Both the position numbers and the translations under genes were made by a program. The notes under the pieces were generated by a model, which was not told the origin of the DNA, searched no databases, and saw only the letters and a list, made by a program, of their open reading frames with translations. From Ornithinimicrobium avium (GTDB lineage Bacteria > Actinomycetota > Actinomycetes > Actinomycetales > Dermatophilaceae): 64,000 nucleotides of DNA. Of the stretch, positions 23,511 to 32,724 are shown one piece after another; the stretch's first letter is position 1; every line of letters begins with the position of its first letter. The DNA lies in NCBI RefSeq assembly GCF_003351765.1, contig NZ_CP031229.1, positions 3,596,001 through 3,660,000 on the forward strand. Direction: 5' to 3'.

Positions 23511-24467
23511 TCAGCCGCCGACCGCGGAGCGCAGGCGGGCGGCCAGCTCGCGGACCCTGCCCCGCAGCTCCGGCGGGTCCAGCACCTCGAAGTCCACCCC
23601 GAGCCAGAGCGCCTCGATCGCCAGGTAGTCGAGGGTCTCCGCCCCCGTCTCCAGCTCGCACGTGCCGTCGCCCAGGTCGGTCAACGTCCCGGCGTTCTGC
23701 GGGACCCGTGCGGCGATGTCGTCGAGCGGTGCACGGATCCGCAGGCGCGCGACATACCGGTAGGGGGAGCGGATCACCGAGTCGCGCACGTAGTCGACCG
23801 GGTCGGGAGCCTCCCGCGGGGCGAAGCGGAAGGTCGTGGCGTGCACCCGGCCGACCTCGACGCGGTCCAGCCGGAAGGAGCGCCAGTCGGCCTTGCCGAC
23901 GTCGAAGGCCAGCAGGTACCACCGCCGCCCCATCGCCACGACCCGGTAGGGCTCGACCCGGCGCTCGCTCGCGGCCCCGTCCCGCGCGCGGTAGGCGAAG
24001 TAGAGCAGGACCCGGTCCCGGCAGGCCCGGGCGACGGTGCTGAGCAGCCGCGCGTCGACCGGCACGTTGACGCCCTCGACGGCGACCACGGCCTGGCTGA
24101 TCGCGTCCACCTCGCCCCGCAGCGACGCGGGCAGCACCTGGTCGAGCTTGGCCAGCGCGCGCAGCGCCGACTCCTCGACGCCGCTCACCGAGCCGCCGGC
24201 GGCCAGCCGCAGGCTGACGGTGACCGCGACCGCCTCCTCCGGGTCGAGCAGCAGCGGGGGCAGCTTGCCGCCCGCCCCCAGCTGGTAGCCCCCGCCGACA
24301 CCGGTGCTCGCCCGCACCGGGTAGCCCAGCCTGCGCAACCGCTCCACGTCCCGCCGAACGCTCCGCGTCGTCACGCCGAGCCGCTCCGCCAGCTCCGGCC
24401 CGGTCCACATCGCGCGGCCCTGCAGCAGCCCGAGCAGCTGCAGGACGCGCCCGGTCGTGTCGGTCAT
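23511..24467 (-). CDS. YafY-type transcriptional regulator (HTH-11 plus WYL domain)
   Basis: A 318-residue regulator. An N-terminal winged HTH (GRVLQLLGLLQGRAMWTGPE, then LGVTTRSVRRDVERLRRLGY) is followed by a WYL ligand-sensing domain. In it RVEPYRVVAMGRRWYLLAFD holds the conserved residues, and a WCX C-terminal extension (DPVDYVRDS onward) completes the usual architecture. WYL domains often bind nucleic acid or nucleotides. It is divergent from the alpha/beta hydrolase gene, which is the likely target. The ATG at 24467 is chosen at the start of the HTH; an upstream in-frame ATG would overlap the divergent promoter region. Confidence 0.92.
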   Translation of the reverse strand: MTDTTGRVLQLLGLLQGRAMWTGPELAERLGVTTRSVRRDVERLRRLGYPVRASTGVGGGYQLGAGGKLPPLLLDPEEAVAVTVSLRLAAGGSVSGVEESALRALAKLDQVLPASLRGEVDAISQAVVAVEGVNVPVDARLLSTVARACRDRVLLYFAYRARDGAASERRVEPYRVVAMGRRWYLLAFDVGKADWRSFRLDRVEVGRVHATTFRFAPREAPDPVDYVRDSVIRSPYRYVARLRIRAPLDDIAARVPQNAGTLTDLGDGTCELETGAETLDYLAIEALWLGVDFEVLDPPELRGRVRELAARLRSAVGG

Positions 24468-24529
24468 GCGGACAGCCTCCCACGGTCTGAGGACCGCTCC
24501 TGTCCGCATGGGGTGCCACGATGACAGGT

Positions 24530-25315
24530 ATGGAGAACACCTCACCGTCCGCGACCACCGCTGCCGTCCACGTCGTGCTCGTGCCGGGCTTCTGGCTCGG
24601 CGCCTGGGCCTGGGACGACGTCCTGCCCCACCTGCGGGAGCGCGGTCTCGATGCCGTCGCCCTCACGCTGCCCGGCCTGGAGGCGGACCATGCCGACCGC
24701 GGGTCGGTGACGCTCGAGGACCACGTCCGCGCGATCGAGGAGGCGATCGCGGCGGCCCCGGAGGGCGTCCGGGTCGTCCTCGTCGCGCACAGCGGCGCGG
24801 CCATCCCGGCGACCGTCGCCCTCGACCGGCACGTTGACGCCGTCGACCACGTCGTCTGGGTCGACACTGCCCCGGTCGTCGACGGCTTCGCGATGAACGT
24901 CGACGTCGAGGGCGACGAGTATCCCCTGTCGGCGCAGTGGGACGAGGAGCTCGAGGGCGGCTCGATGGTCGGGCTCTCCGAGGAGCAGCTCGCGACCTTC
25001 CAGGAGCGTGCGGTCCCGCAGCCGACCGGCTCGATGCGGGACGCCGCGCACCTGACCGACGAGCGTCGCCTGGACGCGCCGATGACGCTGGTGGCGACCG
25101 CCTTCCCGAGCACCGAGTACCGCTCCGGCGCGGAGCACGGCGTCCCCTTCCTGGCCGGGCTCAAGGAGTTCCGCAACCTGACGATGGTCGACCTGCCCAC
25201 CGGGCACTGGCCGATGTGGAGCGAGCCGGAGCGGCTGGCGGGGCTGATCGCGTCGGCGGGCACGCCGGAGACCGCCGACGGGGGCCGCCCGGCTGCCGTC
25301 GGGGAGGACTCATGA
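24530..25315 (+). CDS. Alpha/beta hydrolase
   Basis: A 261-residue soluble hydrolase. The oxyanion-hole region is VVLVPGFWLGAWAWDDVLP, the nucleophile elbow is LVAHSGAAIP (AxSxG form), the acid is likely in VWVDTAP or later, and the catalytic His is in PTGHWPMWS. Small esterases of the HNL/MES type have this pattern. The ATG at 24530 is preferred over an in-frame ATG at 24521; both give the same domain. It is translated into the overlapping DinB gene (ATGA), so the pair is co-expressed. Divergent from the WYL regulator. Substrate unknown. Confidence 0.88.
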   Translation: MENTSPSATTAAVHVVLVPGFWLGAWAWDDVLPHLRERGLDAVALTLPGLEADHADRGSVTLEDHVRAIEEAIAAAPEGVRVVLVAHSGAAIPATVALDRHVDAVDHVVWVDTAPVVDGFAMNVDVEGDEYPLSAQWDEELEGGSMVGLSEEQLATFQERAVPQPTGSMRDAAHLTDERRLDAPMTLVATAFPSTEYRSGAEHGVPFLAGLKEFRNLTMVDLPTGHWPMWSEPERLAGLIASAGTPETADGGRPAAVGEDS

Positions 25316-25911
25316 CCGGGACACCCACCTCTGCAGACCTCGTCCCGCAGCTGGTCGACCAGCTGGACTTCATCTGGAGCAACCAGGCACGGGCACGCCT
25401 GGAGGGTCTGACCGACGAGGAGTACCTCTGGGAGCCCGTCCCCGACTGCCTCAGCGTCCGGCACCGGGACGAGGCTGCGCCGGGCCTGGTGACGCTCCGC
25501 GTCGGCGGGGGTGACTGGTTGTGCGACTGGGCCCATCCCGAGCCCGACCCGGCGCCCGTGACGACCATCGCCTGGCGCCTCGCGCACGTGATCGTCGGCG
25601 TCCTGGGCGCGCGGGCGCACGCCCACTTCGGCGGGCCGCCCTGCGACTACCAGAGCTGGGTCTACGCGGGCTCGGCCGACGACGCGCTGGCCCAGCTCGA
25701 CGCGGCCTACGACGCCTGGAGCTCCGGCGTGCGCGGGCTGACCGCCGAGACGCTGGCCCGCCCCGTCGGGCCGGCCGAGGGGCCGTGGCAGGACCACCCG
25801 ATGCTGACCCTGGTGCTGCACGTCAACAGGGAGGTGATCCACCACCTGGCCGAGGTCGCGCTGCTGCGAGACCTGTGGCTCCGCCTCGGTCAGGAGGGTT
25901 CCGTGCACTGA
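25312..25911 (+). CDS. DinB-superfamily protein
   Basis: A 199-residue four-helix-bundle protein of the DinB/YfiT-like class, which uses three His residues to bind a metal. Candidate ligands are in WRLAHVIVGVLGARAHAHFG and HVNREVIHHLAEVALLRD, at the conserved helix positions. Many such proteins act as thiol transferases or have unknown roles. The start overlaps the hydrolase stop by ATGA. Its C-terminus ends 17 bp before the TauE gene, so the three may form one unit. Confidence 0.85.
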   Translation: MTGTPTSADLVPQLVDQLDFIWSNQARARLEGLTDEEYLWEPVPDCLSVRHRDEAAPGLVTLRVGGGDWLCDWAHPEPDPAPVTTIAWRLAHVIVGVLGARAHAHFGGPPCDYQSWVYAGSADDALAQLDAAYDAWSSGVRGLTAETLARPVGPAEGPWQDHPMLTLVLHVNREVIHHLAEVALLRDLWLRLGQEGSVH

Positions 25912-25928
25912 GGGCACAATGACCTGTG

Positions 25929-26729
25929 ATGGAGGTCGTGCTCGAGGTCGTCGTCGGGGTCGTGGTCGGCCTCGTCATGGGCACGCTCGGGGCCGGCGGC
26001 GGGATCATCTCGGTGCCGGCCCTGGTCTTCCTCCTCGGTCAGCCGCCCGCCGTCGCGACGACGACGTCCCTGGTGATCATCGGCACGACCGGGGTCTTCT
26101 CGGTCGTCCAGCACGGCCGGGCCGGCAACGTCGCCTGGGTGGACGGTTGTGCCTTCGGCGTCCTGGGGGCCGGCGGGGCGCTGCTGGGCTCGAGGGTAGC
26201 GACCGTCGCCGACCCGCGCCTGACCCTGGGCCTCTTCGCGGTGCTGCTGGTGATCACCGCCTCGGTGATGTGGCACCGGTCGAGGACCGAGGAGCGAACC
26301 GACCCCGACGAGCGCGAGCCCGACCGCTGGCTGACGTGGCGACCGTTCTCGGTGGATCCGAGGCGTGGGGTGCTCGTCCTCGTCGTGGCCAGCGCCGCGG
26401 GCGTGCTCACCGGCTTCTTCGGGGTAGGGGGCGGCTTCGCGATCGTCCCGGCGCTCACGCTGGTGCTCGGCATGCCGATGGCGCTCGCGGTCGGCACCTC
26501 GCTGCTCGTCATCACCCTCAACTCGGTGACGGGAGTGCTGGGACGGCTCGGCACCGATCTGCACCTCGACTGGTCGCTCATCGTCGTCTTCACCGTCGCG
26601 GCGGTACTCAGCAGCCTGGTCGGCGGCCGGGTCGGCCGCCACGTCGACCCGGCCCTGCTGCAGCGCGGCTTCGCCGTGATGCTGCTGCTCGTGGGCGTCT
26701 ATACCGCTGCCAGCACCGTCCTGCTCTGA
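25929..26729 (+). CDS. TauE/SafE-family membrane exporter
   Basis: A 266-residue protein with about eight transmembrane helices and the duplicated family motif: MGTLGAGGGIISVPALVFLL in the first half and TGFFGVGGGFAIVPALTLVL in the second. Members export sulfite, sulfoacetate or other anions. Between the halves lies a charged cytosolic loop (RTEERTDPDEREPDR). The ATG at 25929 is preceded by an overlapping GTG three bases upstream. The substrate is not evident from the neighbourhood. Confidence 0.92.
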   Translation: MEVVLEVVVGVVVGLVMGTLGAGGGIISVPALVFLLGQPPAVATTTSLVIIGTTGVFSVVQHGRAGNVAWVDGCAFGVLGAGGALLGSRVATVADPRLTLGLFAVLLVITASVMWHRSRTEERTDPDEREPDRWLTWRPFSVDPRRGVLVLVVASAAGVLTGFFGVGGGFAIVPALTLVLGMPMALAVGTSLLVITLNSVTGVLGRLGTDLHLDWSLIVVFTVAAVLSSLVGGRVGRHVDPALLQRGFAVMLLLVGVYTAASTVLL

Positions 26730-26798
26730 GCGGACGGGCGGGCTTGGCCTCAGGCTGCTGTGCCATGGAGGCGCTGCGACCGCAGTTCCGTACCGGCA

Positions 26799-27097
26799 AT
26801 GCGGATCTGGCGGGAGCAGTCGGCGCTCGTCGGCGCCTGCAGGGAGGAGCGTGGATGGCCTGTCGAGGTCGACCCGGAGGGAGGGGTGGTCGCCTTCGTC
26901 CCGGACCAGCAGGTGAGGCGGCTGAAGGAGTCCTGGTACATCTGCTGGGCGTCCTACCCTCCCAGGAGCGCTGGCTGCACGACCGGGCCACGGGTCGGGA
27001 CTGGATGCCGTACTTCGACGTCGAGGGCGCTCCCGACGAGGAGCTCCTGCGGCGCTGCCCCGCCTCGCCCGAGGACGACGTGCTCTACGGAGGGTGA
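26799..27097 (+). pseudogene. Probable frameshifted small gene, unknown function
   Basis: One frame from the ATG at 26799 gives MRIWREQSALVGACREERGW and continues to about LKESWYICW, which reads like a natural protein N-terminal half. A second frame, open from about 26950 to the TGA at 27097, gives ERWLHDRATGRDWMPYFDVE and ends DDVLYGG, which reads like its natural C-terminal half. The two join only if one base is lost or two are gained near 26950-26970. No family is recognised. A sequencing error would give the same picture. It lies between convergent TauE and the acyl-CoA dehydrogenase gene. Confidence 0.45.
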
Positions 27098-27103
27098 GGG
27101 CTC

Positions 27104-29134
27104 TCAGGCCTCCTGCGCCCCCGGCGTCCATCGCTCGACGTCCTCGAGCATCGCCGAGCCGAGCCAGGTCTGCGGCACGCCCATGCCCTCGACCAGCTCG
27201 ACGGCCACCGGTCGCAGCTCGCCGCACAGCCGGTTGATCTGGGCGGTGACCGCCTTGGCGCGCGCGGCGGACATCCGGTTGTGGGCCTGGAACCAGCCGG
27301 CGTCGGCCTCGATCGAGCTCAGCGCGTAGAGCGAGCACAGCCGCTCCAGCGTCTCGCGGACCGCGCCCTCCTCGCAGGCGTCGATCCCGGCGACGAAGGC
27401 CTCGAGCACGACCCGGTCCATGTGGGTCCGGGCCGCGAGCAGCACGTGGTCCTGCGCGGCGTTGAAGGTGGCGAACGCGTCGTCGCCCTGCGCCTTGCGC
27501 AGCCGCCCGGCGAGCGTCTCCAGCACGTGGCGCTCCCGGTCGGTGAACATCGACAGGTGCCACCCGCGGTCGAGCAGCGTCTGGTCCTCGGAGCGTCGCG
27601 CGGCAGCCGAGATGAGCCGGTCGACCAGCGGCCGCACCGACGTGGCCTCGAGGACCTGCTGGCCGAGCATCCGGGCCCCGGCCGCGACCATCGCGGCCGT
27701 GTCCATGTCGCCCCACATCTCCTTGTAGCCGGTGAGCAGGCCCTTGGCGACCAGCTGCAGCAGCACCGTGTTGTCGCCCTCGAAGGTGGCGAAGACGTCG
27801 GCGTCGCCGCGCAGCACGGTCAGACCGTTCTCGGCCATGTAGCCCGCGCCGCCGCACGCCTCGCGGCAGACCTGGACGGTGTCGTTGGTGAACGCGGTGA
27901 TGAGCGCCTTGAGTCCCGCGGCGCGGGTCTCCAGCTCGCGCTGGGCCTCCTGGTCCTTCTGCGGCAGCTCGTGCAGCTCCTGGAGCCGCTCGACCACCTC
28001 GTTGACCGCGAAGGTGTGCGCGTAGGCCGTGGCGATCGCCGGGATCAGCTTGCGCTGGTGGGTCAGGTAGTCCAGCAGCACCACGTCCGCACCGTCGGGG
28101 GCGGCGAACTGGCGGCGGCGCACGGCATACCTCGTGGCGATCGAGAGCGCCTTGCGCGAGGAGGCCGCGGCGCCCGCGGCGACGCAGATGCGCCCGCGGA
28201 CCAGGGTGCCGAGCATGGTGAAGAAGCGCCGGCTGTCGCTCTCGATGTCCGAGACGTAGGTGCCGTCGTCGTCGATCCCGCCGTAGCGGTCCAGCAGCAT
28301 CGAGCGCGGCACCCGCACCTGGTCGAAGGAGATCGTGCCGTTGTCGACGCCGTCCAGCCCGCCCTTGGCCCCGTTGTCGCCGAGGGTCACCCCCGGCACG
28401 GGCCGCCCGGTCTCGTCGCGCACCGGCACGAGCGCGACGTGCACCCCGTGACCGGTGCCGTCCACGACGAGCTGGCCGTAGACCGCCGCCATCCGTGCGT
28501 CCTCGGCGGCCGCGCCGATGTAGGTCTTGGTCGCCGACGGCGTGGGGGAGTGCACGACGAGCTCGTCGGTCTCCTTGTCGTAGGTGATGGTCGTCTCCAG
28601 CGAGGCCACGTCCGAGCCGTGCCCGAACTCGGTCATCGCGTAGCAGCCGATCTGCTCCAGGGACAGCAGCGGCGGGAGGAACTGCTCGTGGTGGCGCGGC
28701 GTCCCCAGCGCCGTGACCGCCCCGCCGTAGAGCCCGAAGTGGACGCCGTTCTTGACGGTCAAGGACAGGTCGCCGTGCGCGATCATCTCGAAGTCGACGC
28801 AGGAGCGGCCGACGTCGTCGAGCCCGCCCTGCGCCGCGGGGAAGCCGCTGCCGGCCTGCCCGGTCTCGACGACGTCGCGCAGCGCCCGACGGGTCCACTC
28901 GCGCGCCTCGGGCACGGTCTGTGCGGGGTCGCGCACCATCATCGTGGCGGGCAGGCTGGCGCGGGCCTGGTCGCGCACGGGGCCGTAGCGGCCGCCGGTC
29001 GCGGCCCGCAGCCCGGCACCGAGCTCGGTGAGCCGCTCCCGGGTGCGCTGCGTCCGGGCCTCGTCGGTCGCGGCGGCGGGCATCGCCAGGTCGGCGTCGG
29101 GGGTGGGCACGTGGGTGGGGCTCTCGGTGGTCAT
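27104..29134 (-). CDS. Acyl-CoA dehydrogenase/oxidase-like flavoprotein (FadE5-like)
   Basis: A 676-residue FAD enzyme for the first step of fatty-acyl-CoA beta-oxidation. The FAD-binding loops are seen in GCYAMTEFGHGSDVASLETT and in RRRQFAAPDG. The catalytic-base region with EGDNTVLLQLVAKGL is near residue 440, and CREACGGAGYMAENGL precedes it. The large C-terminal domain (from about 480) makes it longer than 380-residue dehydrogenases and closer to the FadE5/acyl-CoA oxidase class. It lies downstream of a TetR gene on the same strand and divergent from thiolase/FabG4/MaoC genes, exactly the set found around mycobacterial fadE5. Chain-length preference cannot be read. Confidence 0.9.
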   Translation of the reverse strand: MTTESPTHVPTPDADLAMPAAATDEARTQRTRERLTELGAGLRAATGGRYGPVRDQARASLPATMMVRDPAQTVPEAREWTRRALRDVVETGQAGSGFPAAQGGLDDVGRSCVDFEMIAHGDLSLTVKNGVHFGLYGGAVTALGTPRHHEQFLPPLLSLEQIGCYAMTEFGHGSDVASLETTITYDKETDELVVHSPTPSATKTYIGAAAEDARMAAVYGQLVVDGTGHGVHVALVPVRDETGRPVPGVTLGDNGAKGGLDGVDNGTISFDQVRVPRSMLLDRYGGIDDDGTYVSDIESDSRRFFTMLGTLVRGRICVAAGAAASSRKALSIATRYAVRRRQFAAPDGADVVLLDYLTHQRKLIPAIATAYAHTFAVNEVVERLQELHELPQKDQEAQRELETRAAGLKALITAFTNDTVQVCREACGGAGYMAENGLTVLRGDADVFATFEGDNTVLLQLVAKGLLTGYKEMWGDMDTAAMVAAGARMLGQQVLEATSVRPLVDRLISAAARRSEDQTLLDRGWHLSMFTDRERHVLETLAGRLRKAQGDDAFATFNAAQDHVLLAARTHMDRVVLEAFVAGIDACEEGAVRETLERLCSLYALSSIEADAGWFQAHNRMSAARAKAVTAQINRLCGELRPVAVELVEGMGVPQTWLGSAMLEDVERWTPGAQEA

Positions 29135-29177
29135 CGGATCCTCCAGCGGGTATGGGGTTCGCGTTCGCGGGTGGTGG

Positions 29178-29906
29178 TCAGGGGTGGTCGGTGGTCGCCA
29201 GGGCCGGGTCGATGAGCGCCACGACGGCCGAGGTGACCTCGTCCACGGTCAGGGCGCCGGTGCCGTTGGCCCGGGCGGTGAGCCAGCGGTCGGACACCGA
29301 GCGGACCAGACCGACGATGCCCTGGCCCCACACGAGCGAGAGCACGTCGGCCTCGTCGGCGCGGCCGGCGGCGACCAGGTGCTCGTGCAGCGTCGCGGCC
29401 AGCTGCTCGGAGATCCGGTCGGTGATCTCGTGGACGGGGTCGCCGGCCTCGCCCGCCTCACCGCTCTCCAGCGGCCGGTTGACCACGAAGCGGTAGATCT
29501 CCGGGTCGCGCTCGACGAGCGCCAGGTAGGAGCGGACCATCGCCGAGATCCGCTCGACGACGTCGCCGCCGGCGGCCGCCGCCTCGGCGAGGTCGGCCAG
29601 GATCGTCTCGTCCACCGCTGCGACGACCGCCCGGTGCAGCCCGGCCCGGTCGCCCAGGTGCCGGTAGAGCACCGTCTTGCTCGTCGCCCCCTCGGCGGCG
29701 ATCTCGTCCATGCCGACGCCGGCGCCGCGGTGGCGGATCGCCCGCAGCGCAGCCTCGACCAGCTGCCGGCGGCGCCTGGCACGGTGCGCCTCCCAGCGCA
29801 TGTCGCGACCGTCGCGGACGCCGCCGCGAGGAATCTCGCGGGCACCGTCGCGGCGCTCGGGTCCGTCGGTCGACGGGCCGCGCGGGGTGCGGGAGGCTGG
29901 GGTCAT
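29178..29906 (-). CDS. TetR-family regulator of the lipid locus
   Basis: A 242-residue repressor. After a 45-residue basic, disordered N-terminus, the HTH is RRRRQLVEAALRAIRHRGAG followed by MDEIAAEGATSKTVLYRHLG. A helical ligand-binding domain fills the rest, with a TetR_C-like segment around DPEIYRFVVNRPLESG. It is transcribed with the acyl-CoA dehydrogenase (43-bp gap) and divergently from the thiolase gene. The ligand is presumably an acyl-CoA or fatty acid, inferred from the neighbours. The long N-terminus suggests the true start may be internal. Confidence 0.88.
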   Translation of the reverse strand: MTPASRTPRGPSTDGPERRDGAREIPRGGVRDGRDMRWEAHRARRRRQLVEAALRAIRHRGAGVGMDEIAAEGATSKTVLYRHLGDRAGLHRAVVAAVDETILADLAEAAAAGGDVVERISAMVRSYLALVERDPEIYRFVVNRPLESGEAGEAGDPVHEITDRISEQLAATLHEHLVAAGRADEADVLSLVWGQGIVGLVRSVSDRWLTARANGTGALTVDEVTSAVVALIDPALATTDHP

Positions 29907-29932
29907 GCCCGACAGGGTATCGCGTACGTCAT

Positions 29933-29962
29933 GTATCGGCTACAGTCGGTACCGGATATCCT
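29933..29962. promoter_or_regulatory. Putative TetR operator and thiolase promoter
   Basis: GTATCG (29933-29938) and CGGTAC (29947-29952) form a near-perfect inverted repeat (5 of 6) with an 8-bp centre. A TATCCT -10-like box (29957-29962) for the thiolase gene overlaps its edge. It lies between the divergent TetR and thiolase genes. The assignment is by position. Confidence 0.45.
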
Positions 29963-30010
29963 TTCCCCCTCCCGCCGCCCCGCGGCGGGCGCACCGATGA
30001 GGAGACTCGC

Positions 30011-31303
30011 GTGCCCGACAGTCCCAACCCCCGTGACGCCGTGATCGTCGGCGGCAACCGCATCCCCTTCGGCAAGGCCGGCGGGGCGTACGCCGCCGCG
30101 TCCAACCAGGCGATGCTCACCGCCGCGCTCGACGGCCTGGTCGCCCGCTTCGGCCTGGCCGGCCAGCAGGTCGGCGAGGTGGCCGCCGGTGCCGTGCTCA
30201 AGCACGCGCGCGACTTCAACCTCACCCGGGAGACGGTCCTCGGATCCGCGCTGGCGCCGACCACACCGGCCTACGACCTGCAGCAGGCCTGCGGCACCGG
30301 CCTGGAGACCGTCATCCAGGTCGCCAACAAGATCCAGCTCGGCCAGCTCGACTCCGGCATCGCCGGCGGCGTCGACTCCGCCAGCGACGCCCCGATCGCC
30401 GTCGGCGAGGGGCTGCGCAAGGCGCTGCTCAAGGCCAACCACGCCAGGACGCCGATGCAGCGGGCCAAGGCGCTCGCCGGCATCCGCCCCGGCGACCTGG
30501 CGCCCGAGTCGCCCCGCAACGCCGAGCCCCGCACCGGGCTGTCGATGGGCGAGCACCAGGCCCGCACGACCAAGGAGTGGGGCATCACCCGCGAGGCGCA
30601 GGACGAGCTGGCGGCGGCCAGCCACCACCACCTCGCGCAGGCCTGGGACTCCGGCTTCTTCGACGACCTCGCCACCGGTTTCCTGCGGCTCTCCCGCGAC
30701 CAGGGCCTGCGTCCGGACACCTCGGTGGACAAGCTCGCCACGCTGCAGCCGGTCTTCGGCAAGGGCGAGGGCGCCACGATGACCGCCGGCAACTCCACAC
30801 CCCTCTCCGACGGCGCCGCGCTCGTCCTGCTCTCCTCGCGGGAGTGGGCCCAGGAGCGCAACCTGCCCGCGCTCGCCCGCTTCGTGGACGCGGAGGTCGC
30901 CGCGGTCGACTACGTCTCCGGCGACGAGGGTCTGCTCATGGCACCCGCGTATGCCGTGCCGCGCCTCCTCGCCCGCCAGGGGCTGACCCTGCAGGACTTC
31001 GACTACTACGAGCTGCACGAGGCCTTCGCCTCCACCGTGCTGGCCACCCTGAAGGCGTGGGAGTCAAAGGAGTTCTGCCGCGACCGGCTGGGCCTGGACG
31101 CGCCGCTGGGGTCGATCGAGAGCAGCAAGCTCAACGTGCACGGCTCCTCGCTCGCCGCCGGCCACCCGTTCGCCGCCACCGGCGGCCGCATCGTGGCGAC
31201 GCTGGCTAAACTCCTGCACGAGAAGGGCGCGGGCAGCCGTGGCCTGGTGTCCATCTGCGCTGCCGGTGGGCAGGGCGTCGTCGCGATCCTGGAAGGGTGC
31301 TGA
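30011..31303 (+). CDS. Acetyl-CoA C-acyltransferase (FadA2-like thiolase)
   Basis: Catalyses the thiolytic cleavage (or condensation) of 3-ketoacyl-CoA. In the 430-residue product the nucleophilic Cys is in LQQACGTGLETV, the His of NVHGSSLAAGHPFAATGGR and the second Cys in VSICAAGGQGV complete the active site. Start GTG at 30011 with GAGGAGAC upstream. It is followed by the FabG4 gene with 2 bp between stop and ATG. The order fadE5-like/TetR | thiolase-fabG4-MaoC corresponds to Mycobacterium tuberculosis Rv0244c-Rv0241c in content. The lipids handled here are unknown, as mycolates are not expected. Confidence 0.93.
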   Translation: MPDSPNPRDAVIVGGNRIPFGKAGGAYAAASNQAMLTAALDGLVARFGLAGQQVGEVAAGAVLKHARDFNLTRETVLGSALAPTTPAYDLQQACGTGLETVIQVANKIQLGQLDSGIAGGVDSASDAPIAVGEGLRKALLKANHARTPMQRAKALAGIRPGDLAPESPRNAEPRTGLSMGEHQARTTKEWGITREAQDELAAASHHHLAQAWDSGFFDDLATGFLRLSRDQGLRPDTSVDKLATLQPVFGKGEGATMTAGNSTPLSDGAALVLLSSREWAQERNLPALARFVDAEVAAVDYVSGDEGLLMAPAYAVPRLLARQGLTLQDFDYYELHEAFASTVLATLKAWESKEFCRDRLGLDAPLGSIESSKLNVHGSSLAAGHPFAATGGRIVATLAKLLHEKGAGSRGLVSICAAGGQGVVAILEGC

Positions 31304-31305
31304 CC

Positions 31306-32724
31306 ATGGCAGACCTGATGCAGATCCTCACCTCCAACCCGATCGCCCGGCAGCTGGGCGTGCCCCAGCCGACCAACCTGCGGCGCGGGCGCGAGCTGCC
31401 CTCCGGCCCGGTCGTGCTGGCGACCGCCGGCGGCGCGAGCGCCCTCGCCCGCGAGGCCGTCGAGCTGCTCGGCCTCACCCCGCAGGACGCGCTCGTCGAC
31501 ACCCCGCAGACCCGGGTGACGCAGACCGACGACGACGGGCGCACCCGCGAGGTGCCCACCCCGTACCCGTCCACGATCGGCGCCGTCGTGCTCGACGCGA
31601 CCGCGCTGACCACGATCGAGGACCTCGAGGGCGTGCGCGGCGCGCTGCGCCCGGCGCTCAAGGCGCTGGAGCCCTCCGGCCGCGTGGTCGTGCTGGGCGT
31701 GGAGCCGGAGACCGCCGGCGCGCCCACCGCCGTCGCTGCCCAGCAGGCCCTGGAGGGCATCGTGCGCAGCGTCGGCAAGGAGCTCCGCAAGGGCGCCACG
31801 GCCAACCTGGTCCGCGTCGACCTGCTGACCGACGCCCCGACCACGGCCGCCGACCTGGCCTCGACCATGTCCTTCCTGCTCGAGGGGCGCTCGGCCTACG
31901 TCTCCGGGCAGGTGCTGCACGTGGGGCACGGCGCCGCCGCGCACGCCGCCGAGGTGTCCTCCCGGCCGTTCGAGGGTCAGGTCGTCGTCGTCACCGGAGC
32001 GGGGCGCGGGATCGGCGCGAGCATCGCGGAGACCTTCGCCCGGGACGGGGCGCTCGTCGTCGCCGTCGACGTCCCCGCGGGCGGTGAGGGGCTGGCCGCT
32101 GTCGCCAACCGGATCGGCGGGCAGGCGCTCCAGCTCGACATCACCGCGCCCGACGCGGGGGAGCGGATCGCCGCGCACGTGGCCCAGCGCTTCGGCGAGG
32201 CGGCCCGGATCCACACGGTCGTGCACAACGCCGGCATCACCCGCGACAAGCTGCTCGTCAACACCGACGAGGAGCGTTGGGGCAGCGTGCTCGAGGTCAA
32301 CCTCGCCGCGCAGACCCGGATCAACGCCGTCCTGCTCGACCCGGCGCTGCCCGGCGGTCTCGACGACGGCGGCAGCATCGTCGGCGTCGCCTCGACCTCC
32401 GGGATCGCCGGCAACCGGGGGCAGGCCAACTACGCCGCCTCCAAGGCGGGCGTGATCGGCCTGGTCCGCGCCATGGCGGCCGACCCGGCGCTCGCCGCCC
32501 GGGGCATCACGGTCAACGCCGTGGCGCCGGGCTTCATCGAGACCGAGATGACCGGCAAGATGCCGATGGCCACCCGCGAGGTCGCCCGCCGCATCAACTC
32601 GCTGCAGCAGGGCGGGCGCCCGGTCGACGTGGCCGAGGCGATCGGCTACCTCGCGGCGCCGGCCTCCGGCGCGGTCAGCGGCCAGGTGCTGCGGGTCTGC
32701 GGCCAGAGCCAGATCGGGGCGTGA
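31306..32724 (+). CDS. fabG4: High-molecular-weight 3-oxoacyl-ACP/CoA reductase (FabG4 type)
   Basis: A two-domain reductase of 472 residues, about twice the usual FabG length. Residues 1-205 form a degenerate flavodoxin-like domain beginning ADLMQILTSNPIARQLGVPQ. The second domain is a canonical SDR with VVVTGAGRGIGASIAE, the Ser region IVGVASTSGIAGN and the catalytic YAASKAG (Tyr/Lys). The same architecture is known for mycobacterial FabG4, an NADH-dependent 3-ketoacyl-CoA reductase. ATG at 31306 is preferred to the in-frame GTG at 31297 that overlaps the thiolase stop. The next gene starts inside its stop codon. Confidence 0.9.
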   Translation: MADLMQILTSNPIARQLGVPQPTNLRRGRELPSGPVVLATAGGASALAREAVELLGLTPQDALVDTPQTRVTQTDDDGRTREVPTPYPSTIGAVVLDATALTTIEDLEGVRGALRPALKALEPSGRVVVLGVEPETAGAPTAVAAQQALEGIVRSVGKELRKGATANLVRVDLLTDAPTTAADLASTMSFLLEGRSAYVSGQVLHVGHGAAAHAAEVSSRPFEGQVVVVTGAGRGIGASIAETFARDGALVVAVDVPAGGEGLAAVANRIGGQALQLDITAPDAGERIAAHVAQRFGEAARIHTVVHNAGITRDKLLVNTDEERWGSVLEVNLAAQTRINAVLLDPALPGGLDDGGSIVGVASTSGIAGNRGQANYAASKAGVIGLVRAMAADPALAARGITVNAVAPGFIETEMTGKMPMATREVARRINSLQQGGRPVDVAEAIGYLAAPASGAVSGQVLRVCGQSQIGA

